Assembly: GCA_020832285.1 (NCBI GenBank) | Contig: JAFIFB010000007.1 | Span: forward strand, 32,753-96,752 | Direction of reading: 5' to 3' | Length of the DNA: 64,000 nt | DNA from: Balneolaceae bacterium | Lineage (GTDB): Bacteria > Bacteroidota > Rhodothermia > Balneolales > Balneolaceae | Shown: positions 55,845 to 64,000 of the stretch, piece after piece | Layout: each line of letters opens with the position of its first letter | How positions within the stretch are numbered: the first letter of the stretch is position 1 | The notes under the pieces: generated by a model | Told to the model about the DNA's origin: nothing | The model's input: only the letters and a program-made list of their open reading frames with translations | Databases searched by the model: none | Translations under genes and position numbers: made by a program

Positions 55845-56514
55845 CGTGTTAGCGAAAGAACTATTAAATACCGAATTCACCCCTTTGCAGCCCTCGAGCC
55901 CAATTTCTGCCGCTTTGGCAAAAATGGATGCCTGGCAATCCTCAAGTATTCCTGTGGTAGAACCTGCCACAAATATGATTGCAGGCCATATACTGCTTGA
56001 AGACATCGCAGATAACATAGATGAGAGCCTTCCTATATCCGATCTTTCAATCCACCGTCCCATTTATGCTTATGAAAATCAGCACGTGTTCGAAGTGGCC
56101 CGTCAAATGCTTCTTCATGAGGTTCGAATTATATCGGTTATTGACATCACCGAACAGTATATTGGCATTATTGAAAAAAAGCATGTACTTGAAGCACTTT
56201 CAACCATGCTGAATATTACAACCGCTGGCTCAGTCATTACTGTACATATGGCCAAATCAGACTTCATGCTCTCGGAACTTGTGCACCTGATTGAAACAGA
56301 AGGTGCTAAAATTCTCGGCTTAACTGTTGAACAATCCCGCAATGGGGATTCTGTGATACAAGTTTCACTGAAAATCAGTCATGAAGATACTTCTGCGGTG
56401 ACCTCATCTCTTCAGCGACATGGTTACTACACAACAACCGAAAATAAGAGCGATCTGCTTCAGGTAGATTTTACCTCCAGGGCAGATGAACTGATGAGAT
56501 ACCTTGATCTTTAA
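55834..56514 (+). CDS. CBS-pair plus ACT-like protein (AcuB-like)
   Basis: About 226 residues if TTG 55834 is the start; GTG 55846 is the alternative. The frame opens further upstream inside hflX. Residues 10-130 contain a CBS pair: SPISAALAKMDAWQSSSIPVVEP and HVFEVARQMLLHEVRIISVID. The C-terminal 80 residues look like an ACT domain (LVHLIETEGAKILGLTVEQS). CBS-ACT proteins such as AcuB bind nucleotides and amino acids; the target is unknown. Overlaps hflX by about 11 bases. Confidence 0.8.
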   Translation: MKHDVLAKELLNTEFTPLQPSSPISAALAKMDAWQSSSIPVVEPATNMIAGHILLEDIADNIDESLPISDLSIHRPIYAYENQHVFEVARQMLLHEVRIISVIDITEQYIGIIEKKHVLEALSTMLNITTAGSVITVHMAKSDFMLSELVHLIETEGAKILGLTVEQSRNGDSVIQVSLKISHEDTSAVTSSLQRHGYYTTTENKSDLLQVDFTSRADELMRYLDL

Positions 56515-56611
56515 AAAAAGCTCACTATTTCGGTTAAAATCGGGAACAAATCCGGCTGAGTTTATATATTCCAATGATATTGCATCATTGCTACACAAGA
56601 CTGAACCTTAC

Positions 56612-59602
56612 ATGAGTCGTAACTTTTTATTTTTTATTCTAATATCGCTGTTCCTTTTACTGGCTGGAAGTAATTCTTTTGCACAGCAATTACAGGAATC
56701 TTACCAAAGTGATTTCCAGACAGGGCTTGATTTGTTTGAAAAGGGACTTTATGCAGAATCTGTGGCCTTTTTTGAACAGGCATCAGAAGGCGGCGAAAAT
56801 ATTGTAACAACCGAAACAGCTGAGTTTTATAAAGTACGGGCTTTAAGCCGTATCGACTCTTCAGGAATCAATTATCATGTAGATCGTTTTGTACAGGCCT
56901 ATCCTGAAAGCAATCGCGCAGCTGTTTTATTGAGGGAAATTGCTGAAGATCATATAATACGTGGTGAATATGCACAAGCCATTGAACGAATGGACCGTGC
57001 CCTGAACTTCCCTCAATCTTACAACGACCGTGCCGAACTTTACTATGTTGTTGCAGAAACTGCGGTTGAAATGGGTGATTACGAATTGGCACGCAGCTAT
57101 TTCCTGGCTCTCTCCGATGATCACCGACGAAGTGTATGGTCTCCAAGAGCACTCTACGCCCGCGGGCGCCTCTACCTGGAGGAAGAACGCTTCGCAGAAT
57201 CTTCCGAAGCATTTGAGCTACTTCGGGAACGTCATCCCGATACACCGATGGCACGAAGAATCGGGACGGCATTGGGTGAGTCTTACTATCAGCAGCGCCG
57301 ATTTAACCAGGCAATTCAGGCACTGGAAGATGCGATTCCTTATGTGGATGAGGAAAACAGGCTGAAAGCAATCTATCTTATAGGGGAAAGTTACAATGCA
57401 TTGAATAATTTTGAAGAAGCAGCGCGCTATTACCGCATTTATCTTGCCCGCGTTGATGATGAAGAAGAATCCCGTATCGGACATTATGGACTGGGTTGGG
57501 TATATCACAAGCAGGACATCTTCCATTGGGCAGCAAGAGCTTTTGGCGAAGCCGCCATTGGGGACGACGAAATCGCCCGGAAAGCTCTTTACTACAAAGC
57601 TGTAAATGAAAAACTGGCCGGCCGTTATCGTGCCTCACTCGAAGCCTTTCGGGAATTTGGAGACCGTTTTGGTGAAGGGGTTTTTTACGAACAGGCCTAT
57701 TATGAATGGGCGGTAACAGCTCTCGAAGCAGGAAATTCTAACGAGGCTATTGAAGTCCTTTTACCCCTGGCTCAAGACTATCAGAACCTGGAAGAACCGG
57801 CAAAAATATTAACCTTCCTGGGCGAAGCCTTTTATGCAAATAATGAATATTCCCGCGCCATTGATGCATTTGAACTGGCTGCTCAGATAGACGACCTTGA
57901 TCCCGCATTGCAGCGTCAGGCGCGGTTCCAGCGGGCGTGGGTGCTGTACTTTAATCAGGCCTATCAGCAGGCTCAACCCGATTTTGAAGCTGTTTACAGC
58001 GAAGCACCAAATTCAGAAATTGCAGGGGAAGCTCTCTTCTGGAGTGCAGACTCCAATTTTCAGATTGGCGAATATGAACGGGCGGCAAATCAATACAACT
58101 CCTTTATCAGAGGCTTCCCCAACCATGAAATGGTTGGAGCAGCCAAATACAGCCTCGGCTGGGCTTATTTCAGAATGGGTGATTTTGAAAATGCCACCGC
58201 TCCGCTGATCGATTTTTTGAACAACTACGATCCACCTGATATTGCACTATTTCCATATGAAACTGATACCCGTCTCCGTATCGGTGATTCTTTTTATGCA
58301 CAGGGCAGATATGCCGATGCCATGGAGTACTATCGCGCAACCATTGGTGCCGAACCGGGTGGCGATTACGCCATGTTCCAGGTGGCTAACAGTTATTACC
58401 GGATGAATAGAAATTTCGAAGCCGTAACCGAATTCCGGCGGCTACTCAGAATCTATCCATACAGCAGACTGCGTGAACAGGCTCAATACAACATAGCTTA
58501 CATCTACCTGAATACCGGAAATTACGATCAGGCAATTGAAGAATTCGAATCTGTAATAAATCGATATCCTGGAACAGAATGGGCAGCTCGCTCTCAATAT
58601 AATATTGGAGACTCCTACTACAATGCCGGAAATTTTGAAGCTGCAATTGAAGCCTATCAAAAAGTTTTGGATGAATATCCGAGAAGCCAATACATCATCG
58701 AAGCGATAGACGGTATTCAGTTTGCTCAGCTATCGGCCGGAGGATTTGACACCAGTACTGATATTCTTGAAGATTTTCTTGCAGACAACCCCACATCAAC
58801 AACCGCCGACAGACTCCGCTTTCGCCAGGCCGAAAATGTTTTTCAATCGGGTGATTATGAGGGTGCAGTTCGTGAGTTCAGGCAGTATTTGCGCATAACA
58901 AACAACCGCAACCTGATGCCTGATGCCTATTTTAATATGGCCGATGCCTATCAGCGAACGGATCAAAAACAGCAGGCGGCTGAAACCTACGAGACACTTA
59001 TCAATGACTTTCCTGATTCAGAACGGGCTGCTCCCGCTTTGGTTGAGCTGGGTCGAATCCAGTATGAACTTGGGAATTATAATGAATCACTGCGGCGATT
59101 TGAACAGCTTATTGAGAAAGACAACCGTTACGAACAAGAAGCTTATCTTGGTATTGGCAATGCAAATCTTGCCCTTCGTAATAACAGTGAGGCCCGGCAA
59201 TATTTTGAGCGTGTGCTCTCTGTAAATGAAGACAGCGGACAGGCTAACGTAGGTCTCGGTAAAGTACTGTTAAGAGATGGACGTGTGGAAGAAGCCAGAC
59301 GATTTTTCACCCTTGTTGCCGAATCACACTCTACCGAAAGCGGTGCTGAAGCACAATACCTGATAGGCCAGTCCTATCTTGAAGAAGGCAACAGACAGGC
59401 AGCACTTGAAGCATTCTCGAATGTTCGGGTTTTATTTGAGGCATTTGACGAATGGGTTGCCGAATCACAATACAAAATCGCAGAAATTTACATCAGGGAC
59501 GGCCGCCGCGGGGATGCTATTTCCGTTCTGAACTCCATTGTAGATAACTATCCCGGAACCGATGGCGCCCGAAAAGCACAGCGTTTACTACAAAATAATT
59601 AA
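56612..59602 (+). CDS. Exported tetratricopeptide-repeat protein
   Basis: 996 residues from ATG 56612; the frame is open 36 codons further upstream, but MSRNFLFFILISLFLLLAGS...FAQ is a proper signal peptide. The whole mature part is TPR: about twenty repeats of the type DYELARSYFLALSDD, NFEEAARYYRIYLAR, NYDQAIEEFESVINRYPGTEWA and YNIGDSYYNAGNFEAAIEAYQKVLDEYP. It is therefore an alpha-solenoid scaffold in the periplasm or on the outer membrane. No partner is known; it ends two bases before aroA. Confidence 0.9.
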   Translation: MSRNFLFFILISLFLLLAGSNSFAQQLQESYQSDFQTGLDLFEKGLYAESVAFFEQASEGGENIVTTETAEFYKVRALSRIDSSGINYHVDRFVQAYPESNRAAVLLREIAEDHIIRGEYAQAIERMDRALNFPQSYNDRAELYYVVAETAVEMGDYELARSYFLALSDDHRRSVWSPRALYARGRLYLEEERFAESSEAFELLRERHPDTPMARRIGTALGESYYQQRRFNQAIQALEDAIPYVDEENRLKAIYLIGESYNALNNFEEAARYYRIYLARVDDEEESRIGHYGLGWVYHKQDIFHWAARAFGEAAIGDDEIARKALYYKAVNEKLAGRYRASLEAFREFGDRFGEGVFYEQAYYEWAVTALEAGNSNEAIEVLLPLAQDYQNLEEPAKILTFLGEAFYANNEYSRAIDAFELAAQIDDLDPALQRQARFQRAWVLYFNQAYQQAQPDFEAVYSEAPNSEIAGEALFWSADSNFQIGEYERAANQYNSFIRGFPNHEMVGAAKYSLGWAYFRMGDFENATAPLIDFLNNYDPPDIALFPYETDTRLRIGDSFYAQGRYADAMEYYRATIGAEPGGDYAMFQVANSYYRMNRNFEAVTEFRRLLRIYPYSRLREQAQYNIAYIYLNTGNYDQAIEEFESVINRYPGTEWAARSQYNIGDSYYNAGNFEAAIEAYQKVLDEYPRSQYIIEAIDGIQFAQLSAGGFDTSTDILEDFLADNPTSTTADRLRFRQAENVFQSGDYEGAVREFRQYLRITNNRNLMPDAYFNMADAYQRTDQKQQAAETYETLINDFPDSERAAPALVELGRIQYELGNYNESLRRFEQLIEKDNRYEQEAYLGIGNANLALRNNSEARQYFERVLSVNEDSGQANVGLGKVLLRDGRVEEARRFFTLVAESHSTESGAEAQYLIGQSYLEEGNRQAALEAFSNVRVLFEAFDEWVAESQYKIAEIYIRDGRRGDAISVLNSIVDNYPGTDGARKAQRLLQNN

Positions 59603-59604
59603 GA

Positions 59605-60891
59605 ATGACTCAGAAAGTTTCCCCTGTAAAGAAGCTCACAGGAAATCTCACACCTCCCCCCGACAAATCCATTTCACACCGTTCCGCTCTCTTTGCCGCC
59701 ATTTCGGAGGAAGAGAGTCTTATACATAACTATTCGGATGCCGCTGATCCCGCAAGCACTCTAAAGTGCCTGACTCAGCTTGGCGTCCAAATTGAAAAAA
59801 ATAGTTCCACCGTCCGAATAAATGGTGCCGGACGAAACGGCCTCCAAAAACCAGATCAGCCACTTGATTGCGGTAATTCCGGAACCACTATGAGGCTTCT
59901 TGGCGGTATTTTGGCAGGTGCCGGTGTTGATTGCACCATGATCGGAGACGAATCACTTTCATCACGAACGATGAAGCGCATCATCGATCCTCTTACCCGA
60001 ATGGGTTGTTCCATTACCGGCCGGGACGGTGCATATGCTCCGCTTAATGTCAGGCCAAATAATGGTGTTCAGGGAATTCGCTTTCCGCTGCCAATTGCAA
60101 GTGCCCAGTTAAAATCGGCAGTACTCCTGACCGGTTTGTTTGGTGAAAAACCGACTGAAGTGATTGAGAGTACGCTGAGTCGCGATCATACCGAGCGACT
60201 CCTAGAACTTCAATCAGAACCTTATGGAACTGGTAAACTTATTCGCAGCAGTTTGGATGATACCATTCCTGCCCAGAACTATTCGGTGCCCGGCGATTTT
60301 TCTGCAGCCGCTTTTTGGCTGGTTGCAGGTTCCATCCAGCCCGAAGCAAATATTCACCTTTCACAGGTCGGGATAAACCCTAGCCGGATTGCGGCCTATC
60401 AGATTTTACTGGAGATGGGGGCTAATATTCAAAAAGAGAATGAAACCACAGCTGGAAAAGAGCCCGTGGCCGACCTTAAAATTCAACATTCAGCACTTAG
60501 TCCGATAGAACTGGACCCTGCTCTCGTTCCCAACTGTATTGATGAACTTCCCATTCTGATGGTAGCAATGTGTTTTGCTGAGGGCACATCGATAATTTCC
60601 GGAGCTGAAGAACTTCGTCATAAAGAGACCGACCGCCTTTCCGCCATGGCAGAAATTCTGGCACTTTCGGGTGCATCCACAGAGATAAAAAAAGATGGGA
60701 TTGTCATCCACGGCCACCCCGATTTTATACCCAGGCCCTCATCCTACCCGTCCTATCACGACCATCGTATGGCGATGGCCGCGGCAGTACTGGCAACCCG
60801 ATCAAACGGCGAATCTAAAATTAAAGATGCGGACTGTACTGCTATTTCCTACCCTGAATTTTGGGAACATCTTTTAAAATTAAGTCATTAG
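59605..60891 (+). CDS. aroA: 3-phosphoshikimate 1-carboxyvinyltransferase (EPSP synthase)
   Basis: 428 residues. PPPDKSISHRSALFAAIS carries the substrate-binding Lys-Ser pair, LDCGNSGTTMRLLGG the signature 1 loop, SAQLKSAVLL the shikimate-site Ser-Ala-Gln-Xaa-Lys, and ELRHKETDRLSAMAEIL signature 2 with Arg-Lys. It forms EPSP from shikimate-3-phosphate and PEP. CGNSGTTMR has the normal Gly in the loop. Placed after the TPR gene with a 2-base gap. Confidence 0.95.
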   Translation: MTQKVSPVKKLTGNLTPPPDKSISHRSALFAAISEEESLIHNYSDAADPASTLKCLTQLGVQIEKNSSTVRINGAGRNGLQKPDQPLDCGNSGTTMRLLGGILAGAGVDCTMIGDESLSSRTMKRIIDPLTRMGCSITGRDGAYAPLNVRPNNGVQGIRFPLPIASAQLKSAVLLTGLFGEKPTEVIESTLSRDHTERLLELQSEPYGTGKLIRSSLDDTIPAQNYSVPGDFSAAAFWLVAGSIQPEANIHLSQVGINPSRIAAYQILLEMGANIQKENETTAGKEPVADLKIQHSALSPIELDPALVPNCIDELPILMVAMCFAEGTSIISGAEELRHKETDRLSAMAEILALSGASTEIKKDGIVIHGHPDFIPRPSSYPSYHDHRMAMAAAVLATRSNGESKIKDADCTAISYPEFWEHLLKLSH

Positions 60892-61099
60892 AGACCCGGG
60901 TTTTTTTATAGAAAGTCAGTCATAACAGATCAGAATTGACAGGTTAAACTATATTTTGACACTCTTTTCCCTTTCATTTTTACGAAACTGGCATCAGGTC
61001 ACATTTCTTAAAATGATCTATGTCAATACGTCAGTGAAGGGACTGTCTTTTTCTTGTTGGCATTGAGGTTGCTCTGTTATCAGAAAAAATGAAATTATT

Positions 61100-61531
61100 A
61101 TGAGCAATTTCACCATCGACATAGAAAAACAACTTTCCAGGCTGGGCAAAGATATTCAGCAGTTTGTAGAGAGAGTTGCTCCAATCAATATGGACAGCGG
61201 TGATTTTCATCCTGCATGTGATATTATTGAAAGCAATGAACTTTTCTCTATTCTGCTCGATCTGCCCGGCATGAAGAAAAAACAGATTAAAATTACCCTG
61301 AAAGACCGGGTGATTTCCATCAGTGGCGAACGTGAACTTTATCTTGAAGATGGTGAAGAGCTGAAAAGGTCGGAGCGAAAGCACGGTTCTTTTTCGCGAT
61401 CCTTCGCATTGCCTGAAACCGCTGATACATCCTCTATATCAGCAACTTTTAAAGAGGGTGTTTTATACGTAAGAATTTCAAAAAAAGGAATGGAAGAGGA
61501 GAATGATTCGCAATCCATTCCAATCAAATAA
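61100..61531 (+). CDS. Small heat-shock protein, Hsp20/alpha-crystallin family
   Basis: 143 residues. The alpha-crystallin domain spans about residues 35-130: FHPACDIIESNELFSILLDLPGMKKKQIKITLKDRVISISGER and SFSRSFALPETADTSSISATFKEGVLYVRI. The IPIK tail at the C-terminus fits the IxI motif that links dimers. Holdase that keeps unfolding proteins soluble. It is 42 bases upstream of dnaK on the same strand and probably cotranscribed as a heat-shock unit. Confidence 0.93.
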   Translation: MSNFTIDIEKQLSRLGKDIQQFVERVAPINMDSGDFHPACDIIESNELFSILLDLPGMKKKQIKITLKDRVISISGERELYLEDGEELKRSERKHGSFSRSFALPETADTSSISATFKEGVLYVRISKKGMEEENDSQSIPIK

Positions 61532-61573
61532 ATTTGAATCATCCAATAAAAATCAGAAAAAAGGTTACTTATC

Positions 61574-63514
61574 ATGGGTAAAATAATTGGAATTGACTTA
61601 GGAACTACAAATTCGTGTGTAGCTGTTATGGAAGGCAACGAACCTGTAGTCATCCAAAACTCCGAAGGCGGCAGAACCACTCCATCGGTTGTGGCATTTT
61701 CAAAAGACGGTGAACGTCTTGTAGGTGCCCCCGCTAAAAGACAAGCTATCACGAACCCCGAAAAAACAGTCTCGTCGATCAAAAGATTTATGGGGCGTAT
61801 GTACAACGAGGTAAAAGAAGAAATCAGTCAGGTTTCTTACAAAGTTGTTAAGTCTGATGATGACGGCACTGCACGCGTCCAGATTGATGACAGAAAGTAT
61901 GCACCACAGGAAATTTCTGCGATGGTGTTGCAAAAAATGAAACAGACAGCCGAAGAATATCTGGGTGAAAAGGTTACCGAAGCTGTAATTACCGTACCTG
62001 CCTATTTTAATGATGCTCAAAGAAAAGCCACACAGGAAGCCGGAAAAATTGCAGGGCTCGACGTAAAACGAATTATTAATGAGCCAACTGCAGCATCACT
62101 AGCCTACGGACTGGATAAAAAAGAAACCGATCAAACCATCATTGTATATGACCTCGGGGGTGGTACTTTCGATGTTTCAGTACTTGACCTTGGTGATGGT
62201 GTCTTTGAAGTAAAATCCACCAGCGGTGACACACACCTTGGCGGTGATGATTTTGATCAGCGATTGATTAATTTTCTTGCCGATGAATTCAAGAAAGACG
62301 AAGGTGTGGATCTGAAAAACGATCCTATGGCAATGCAGCGGCTCAAAGATGCAGCTGAAAAAGCAAAAATTGAACTATCAAGCTCACAGAAGACCAATGT
62401 AAACCTGCCATTTATAACCGCCACAGATTCGGGCCCCAAACACCTGAATGTGGACGTAACCCGCTCCAAATTTGAACAGCTTGTTGATGATTTGGTTAAG
62501 AGAACCATTGGCCCTTGCAAAAAAGCACTTAAAGATGCAGGAATCAGCAAAAACGAAATCGACCAGGTGATTCTCGTGGGTGGTTCCACCCGGATACCGA
62601 AGATCCAGGAAGTAGTGAAAGAGTTTTTCGGAAAAGATCCAAGCAAGGGTGTAAACCCTGATGAAGTCGTGGCTGTAGGTGCTGCCATTCAAGGTGGTGT
62701 TATGAGTGGTGACGTAGATGATGTGGTTCTGCTTGACGTCACTCCGCTTACACTGGGTATTGAAACACTTGGAGGTGTGATGACCAAACTGATTGAAGGC
62801 AATAGCACCATCCCTACAAGTAAGAAAGAAGTTTTCTCTACCGCTGCCGATAGCCAAACCAGTGTGGAAATTCATATTCTCCAGGGAGAAAGAGCACAGG
62901 CACAAGCAAACAGAACGCTTGGCCGATTCCATCTGGATGGAATTCCTCCCGCACCCAGAGGTGTTCCGCAGATTGAAGTAACATTTGATATTGACGCCAA
63001 CGGTGTGCTGAACGTGAGTGCCAAAGATAAAGGCACCGGCAAAGAGCAGAGCATACGGATTGAATCTTCCTCTGGTCTGAGTGAGGAGGAAATAGAGAAA
63101 ATGAAGAAAGCAGCTGAAGAGCACGCTGAAGAAGACAAAAAGCTTCGTGAAGAGGTTGAAACCCTAAATAAGGCCGACTCACTGATCTTCTCAACCCGAA
63201 AACAGCTCGACGAACATAAAGAGAAAATCTCCGAGGGTAATAAGACCAAAATCGAAGAAACTCTCACTAAACTTGAAGAACTCCACAAAGAGAAAAAGGT
63301 GGATGAAATTGAACCCGCAATCGAGGAGTTAAATCAGGCCTGGGCAGCAGCTTCTCAGGAGATTTATCAGGCAGCCGAGGCACAACAAACCGGAGCTGAC
63401 GAAACTTCCGCACAAAATGGTGCCGGAGATACCGAAAGCACCGCTGAAAGCGATGATGCCGTAGATGCCGACTTCGAAGTTGTGGATGACGAAGACGACG
63501 ACAAGAAAAAATAA
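61574..63514 (+). CDS. dnaK: Chaperone DnaK (Hsp70)
   Basis: 646 residues. [18 protein letters not shown] opens the ATPase domain; [39 protein letters not shown] and [14 protein letters not shown] are the other two signatures. The substrate domain follows [17 protein letters not shown] and the lid ends in an acidic tail DDEDDDKKK. No DnaJ or GrpE gene is adjacent. ATP-dependent folding, mainly cytoplasmic. Followed by a strong terminator. Confidence 0.98.
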   Translation: MGKIIGIDLGTTNSCVAVMEGNEPVVIQNSEGGRTTPSVVAFSKDGERLVGAPAKRQAITNPEKTVSSIKRFMGRMYNEVKEEISQVSYKVVKSDDDGTARVQIDDRKYAPQEISAMVLQKMKQTAEEYLGEKVTEAVITVPAYFNDAQRKATQEAGKIAGLDVKRIINEPTAASLAYGLDKKETDQTIIVYDLGGGTFDVSVLDLGDGVFEVKSTSGDTHLGGDDFDQRLINFLADEFKKDEGVDLKNDPMAMQRLKDAAEKAKIELSSSQKTNVNLPFITATDSGPKHLNVDVTRSKFEQLVDDLVKRTIGPCKKALKDAGISKNEIDQVILVGGSTRIPKIQEVVKEFFGKDPSKGVNPDEVVAVGAAIQGGVMSGDVDDVVLLDVTPLTLGIETLGGVMTKLIEGNSTIPTSKKEVFSTAADSQTSVEIHILQGERAQAQANRTLGRFHLDGIPPAPRGVPQIEVTFDIDANGVLNVSAKDKGTGKEQSIRIESSSGLSEEEIEKMKKAAEEHAEEDKKLREEVETLNKADSLIFSTRKQLDEHKEKISEGNKTKIEETLTKLEELHKEKKVDEIEPAIEELNQAWAAASQEIYQAAEAQQTGADETSAQNGAGDTESTAESDDAVDADFEVVDDEDDDKKK

Positions 63515-63544
63515 ACTTTGATTCTTGCCAAAACCAAAATTCAC

Positions 63545-63580
63545 AAAAAAGCCTTTCTCTTCACGGAGAAAGGCTTTTTT
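63545..63580 (+). terminator. Rho-independent terminator after dnaK
   Basis: AAAAAAGCCTTTCTC pairs with GAGAAAGGCTTTTTT across a 6-base loop, with further T residues after it. Confidence 0.9.
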
Positions 63581-63684
63581 TATGAGGAGATCCAATAATT
63601 CAGACTCAATAAACGGAAGTTCTAAGTAATAAAACAAGGAAAGTACATATAAAACAATGAGTTGTTTTAAAAAGTAATTTCCAT

Positions 63685-64000
63685 TTACTGGGTACGTATG
63701 TTTAACAGTTCATAAGCCTTCTTTTGTAATGGTGTAAGTTCGCTCAGTCGATAGATCAACGTTTTCTCATCTGCTCTATCGGTTTTGAACCTGCAACGGT
63801 TGCGGGTGCGTGAGCCCAGATTTGCTAACAGGGTATCAAAACTCTGCACAATCAACCCATCGTTGGTCTTGCCGGTGTGCTTTTTCTTGTTCGCTGACTT
63901 TGAGGGTTCAGCAGGGGTTTCCGGATCACGCTCATATCTGGTGTGTTCCAACTCTTCATCATCGAATAACAAGGGGGGAAGGGCTTTGCGCTTATGCCAT
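63685..64000 (-). CDS. C-terminus of an IS1634/IS4-like DDE transposase (cut by window edge)
   Basis: 105 codons of an open frame that enters from the right edge and stops at 63685. WHKRKALPPLLFDDEELE, then a basic linker, GLIVQSFDTLLANLGSRTRN and LTPLQKKAYELLNI resemble the ends of IS1634-type transposases (SFxTLLADLxTLTRN...TPLQxRALxLLG). The catalytic residues lie beyond the window. No terminal inverted repeat was recognised between 63581 and 63684, so completeness of the element is unknown. Confidence 0.6.
   Translation of the reverse strand, partial: WHKRKALPPLLFDDEELEHTRYERDPETPAEPSKSANKKKHTGKTNDGLIVQSFDTLLANLGSRTRNRCRFKTDRADEKTLIYRLSELTPLQKKAYELLNIRTQ

Overview
The window looks like one end-to-end piece of a chromosome from a member of the Bacteroidota/Balneolota/Rhodothermota assemblage. 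The reasons are: an about 1130-residue SecA with long insertions, a DUF4382 lipoprotein, a FISUMP-domain lipoprotein, a BatA-type membrane protein, a TTG-started YidC, a lack of strong Shine-Dalgarno sites, a TAnnTTTG element before rpmH, and heptamer repeats in intergenic DNA. No taxonomic marker such as 16S rRNA is present, so the placement is inference. I saw no tRNA, rRNA or CRISPR.

Layout. 1-10043: an amino-sugar (probably N-acetylgalactosamine/galactosamine) catabolic locus. It holds a divergent Tat-exported Gfo/Idh/MocA (GH109-like) protein, an AgaS-type SIS isomerase, a GatZ/AgaZ-type aldolase subunit, a PfkB kinase, a truncated and ligand-deficient class II aldolase, a LacA-type acetyltransferase, an EamA transporter, an amidohydrolase, a sodium:solute symporter and a convergent DeoR-family regulator. 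10226-16813 (all minus): groEL-groES, rsmA, lepB, an exported protein of unknown function and lepA. 17095-24508: secreted hydrolases and lipoproteins (M14 peptidase, DUF4382 lipoprotein, subtilase with a separate pro-domain-like lipoprotein upstream), separated by palindromic repeat clusters. 24779-31194: a histidine operon, hisL-hisG-hisD-hisC-hisB-hisH-hisA, headed by a leader peptide with ten histidines and decorated with heptamer repeats; hisF and hisI/hisE are not in the window. 31225-41307: mixed genes (sterol-desaturase-like protein, ArsR-rhodanese fusion, dinB, 2H phosphoesterase, glutamate dehydrogenase, Ca/Na antiporter, a ureohydrolase-like protein with altered metal ligands, FISUMP lipoprotein). 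41686-47872: secA facing rpmH-rnpA-yidC, a protein-export/ribosome neighbourhood. 47975-63514: HsdR-N-like protein, a large propeller lipoprotein, BatA-type protein, hflX, CBS-ACT protein, TPR protein, aroA, hsp20 and dnaK. The right edge cuts the C-terminus of a transposase.

The most notable observations are the histidine leader peptide, the heptamer arrays flanking hisD, the free-standing homologue of the neighbouring subtilase pro-region, the truncated aldolase coupled to an acetyltransferase gene, the HisB with what looks like a decayed phosphatase domain, and the ureohydrolase-fold protein lacking two metal-ligand aspartates. No wholly new defence-type or mobile system was identified; the accessory content is mainly small repeat elements and one transposase edge.
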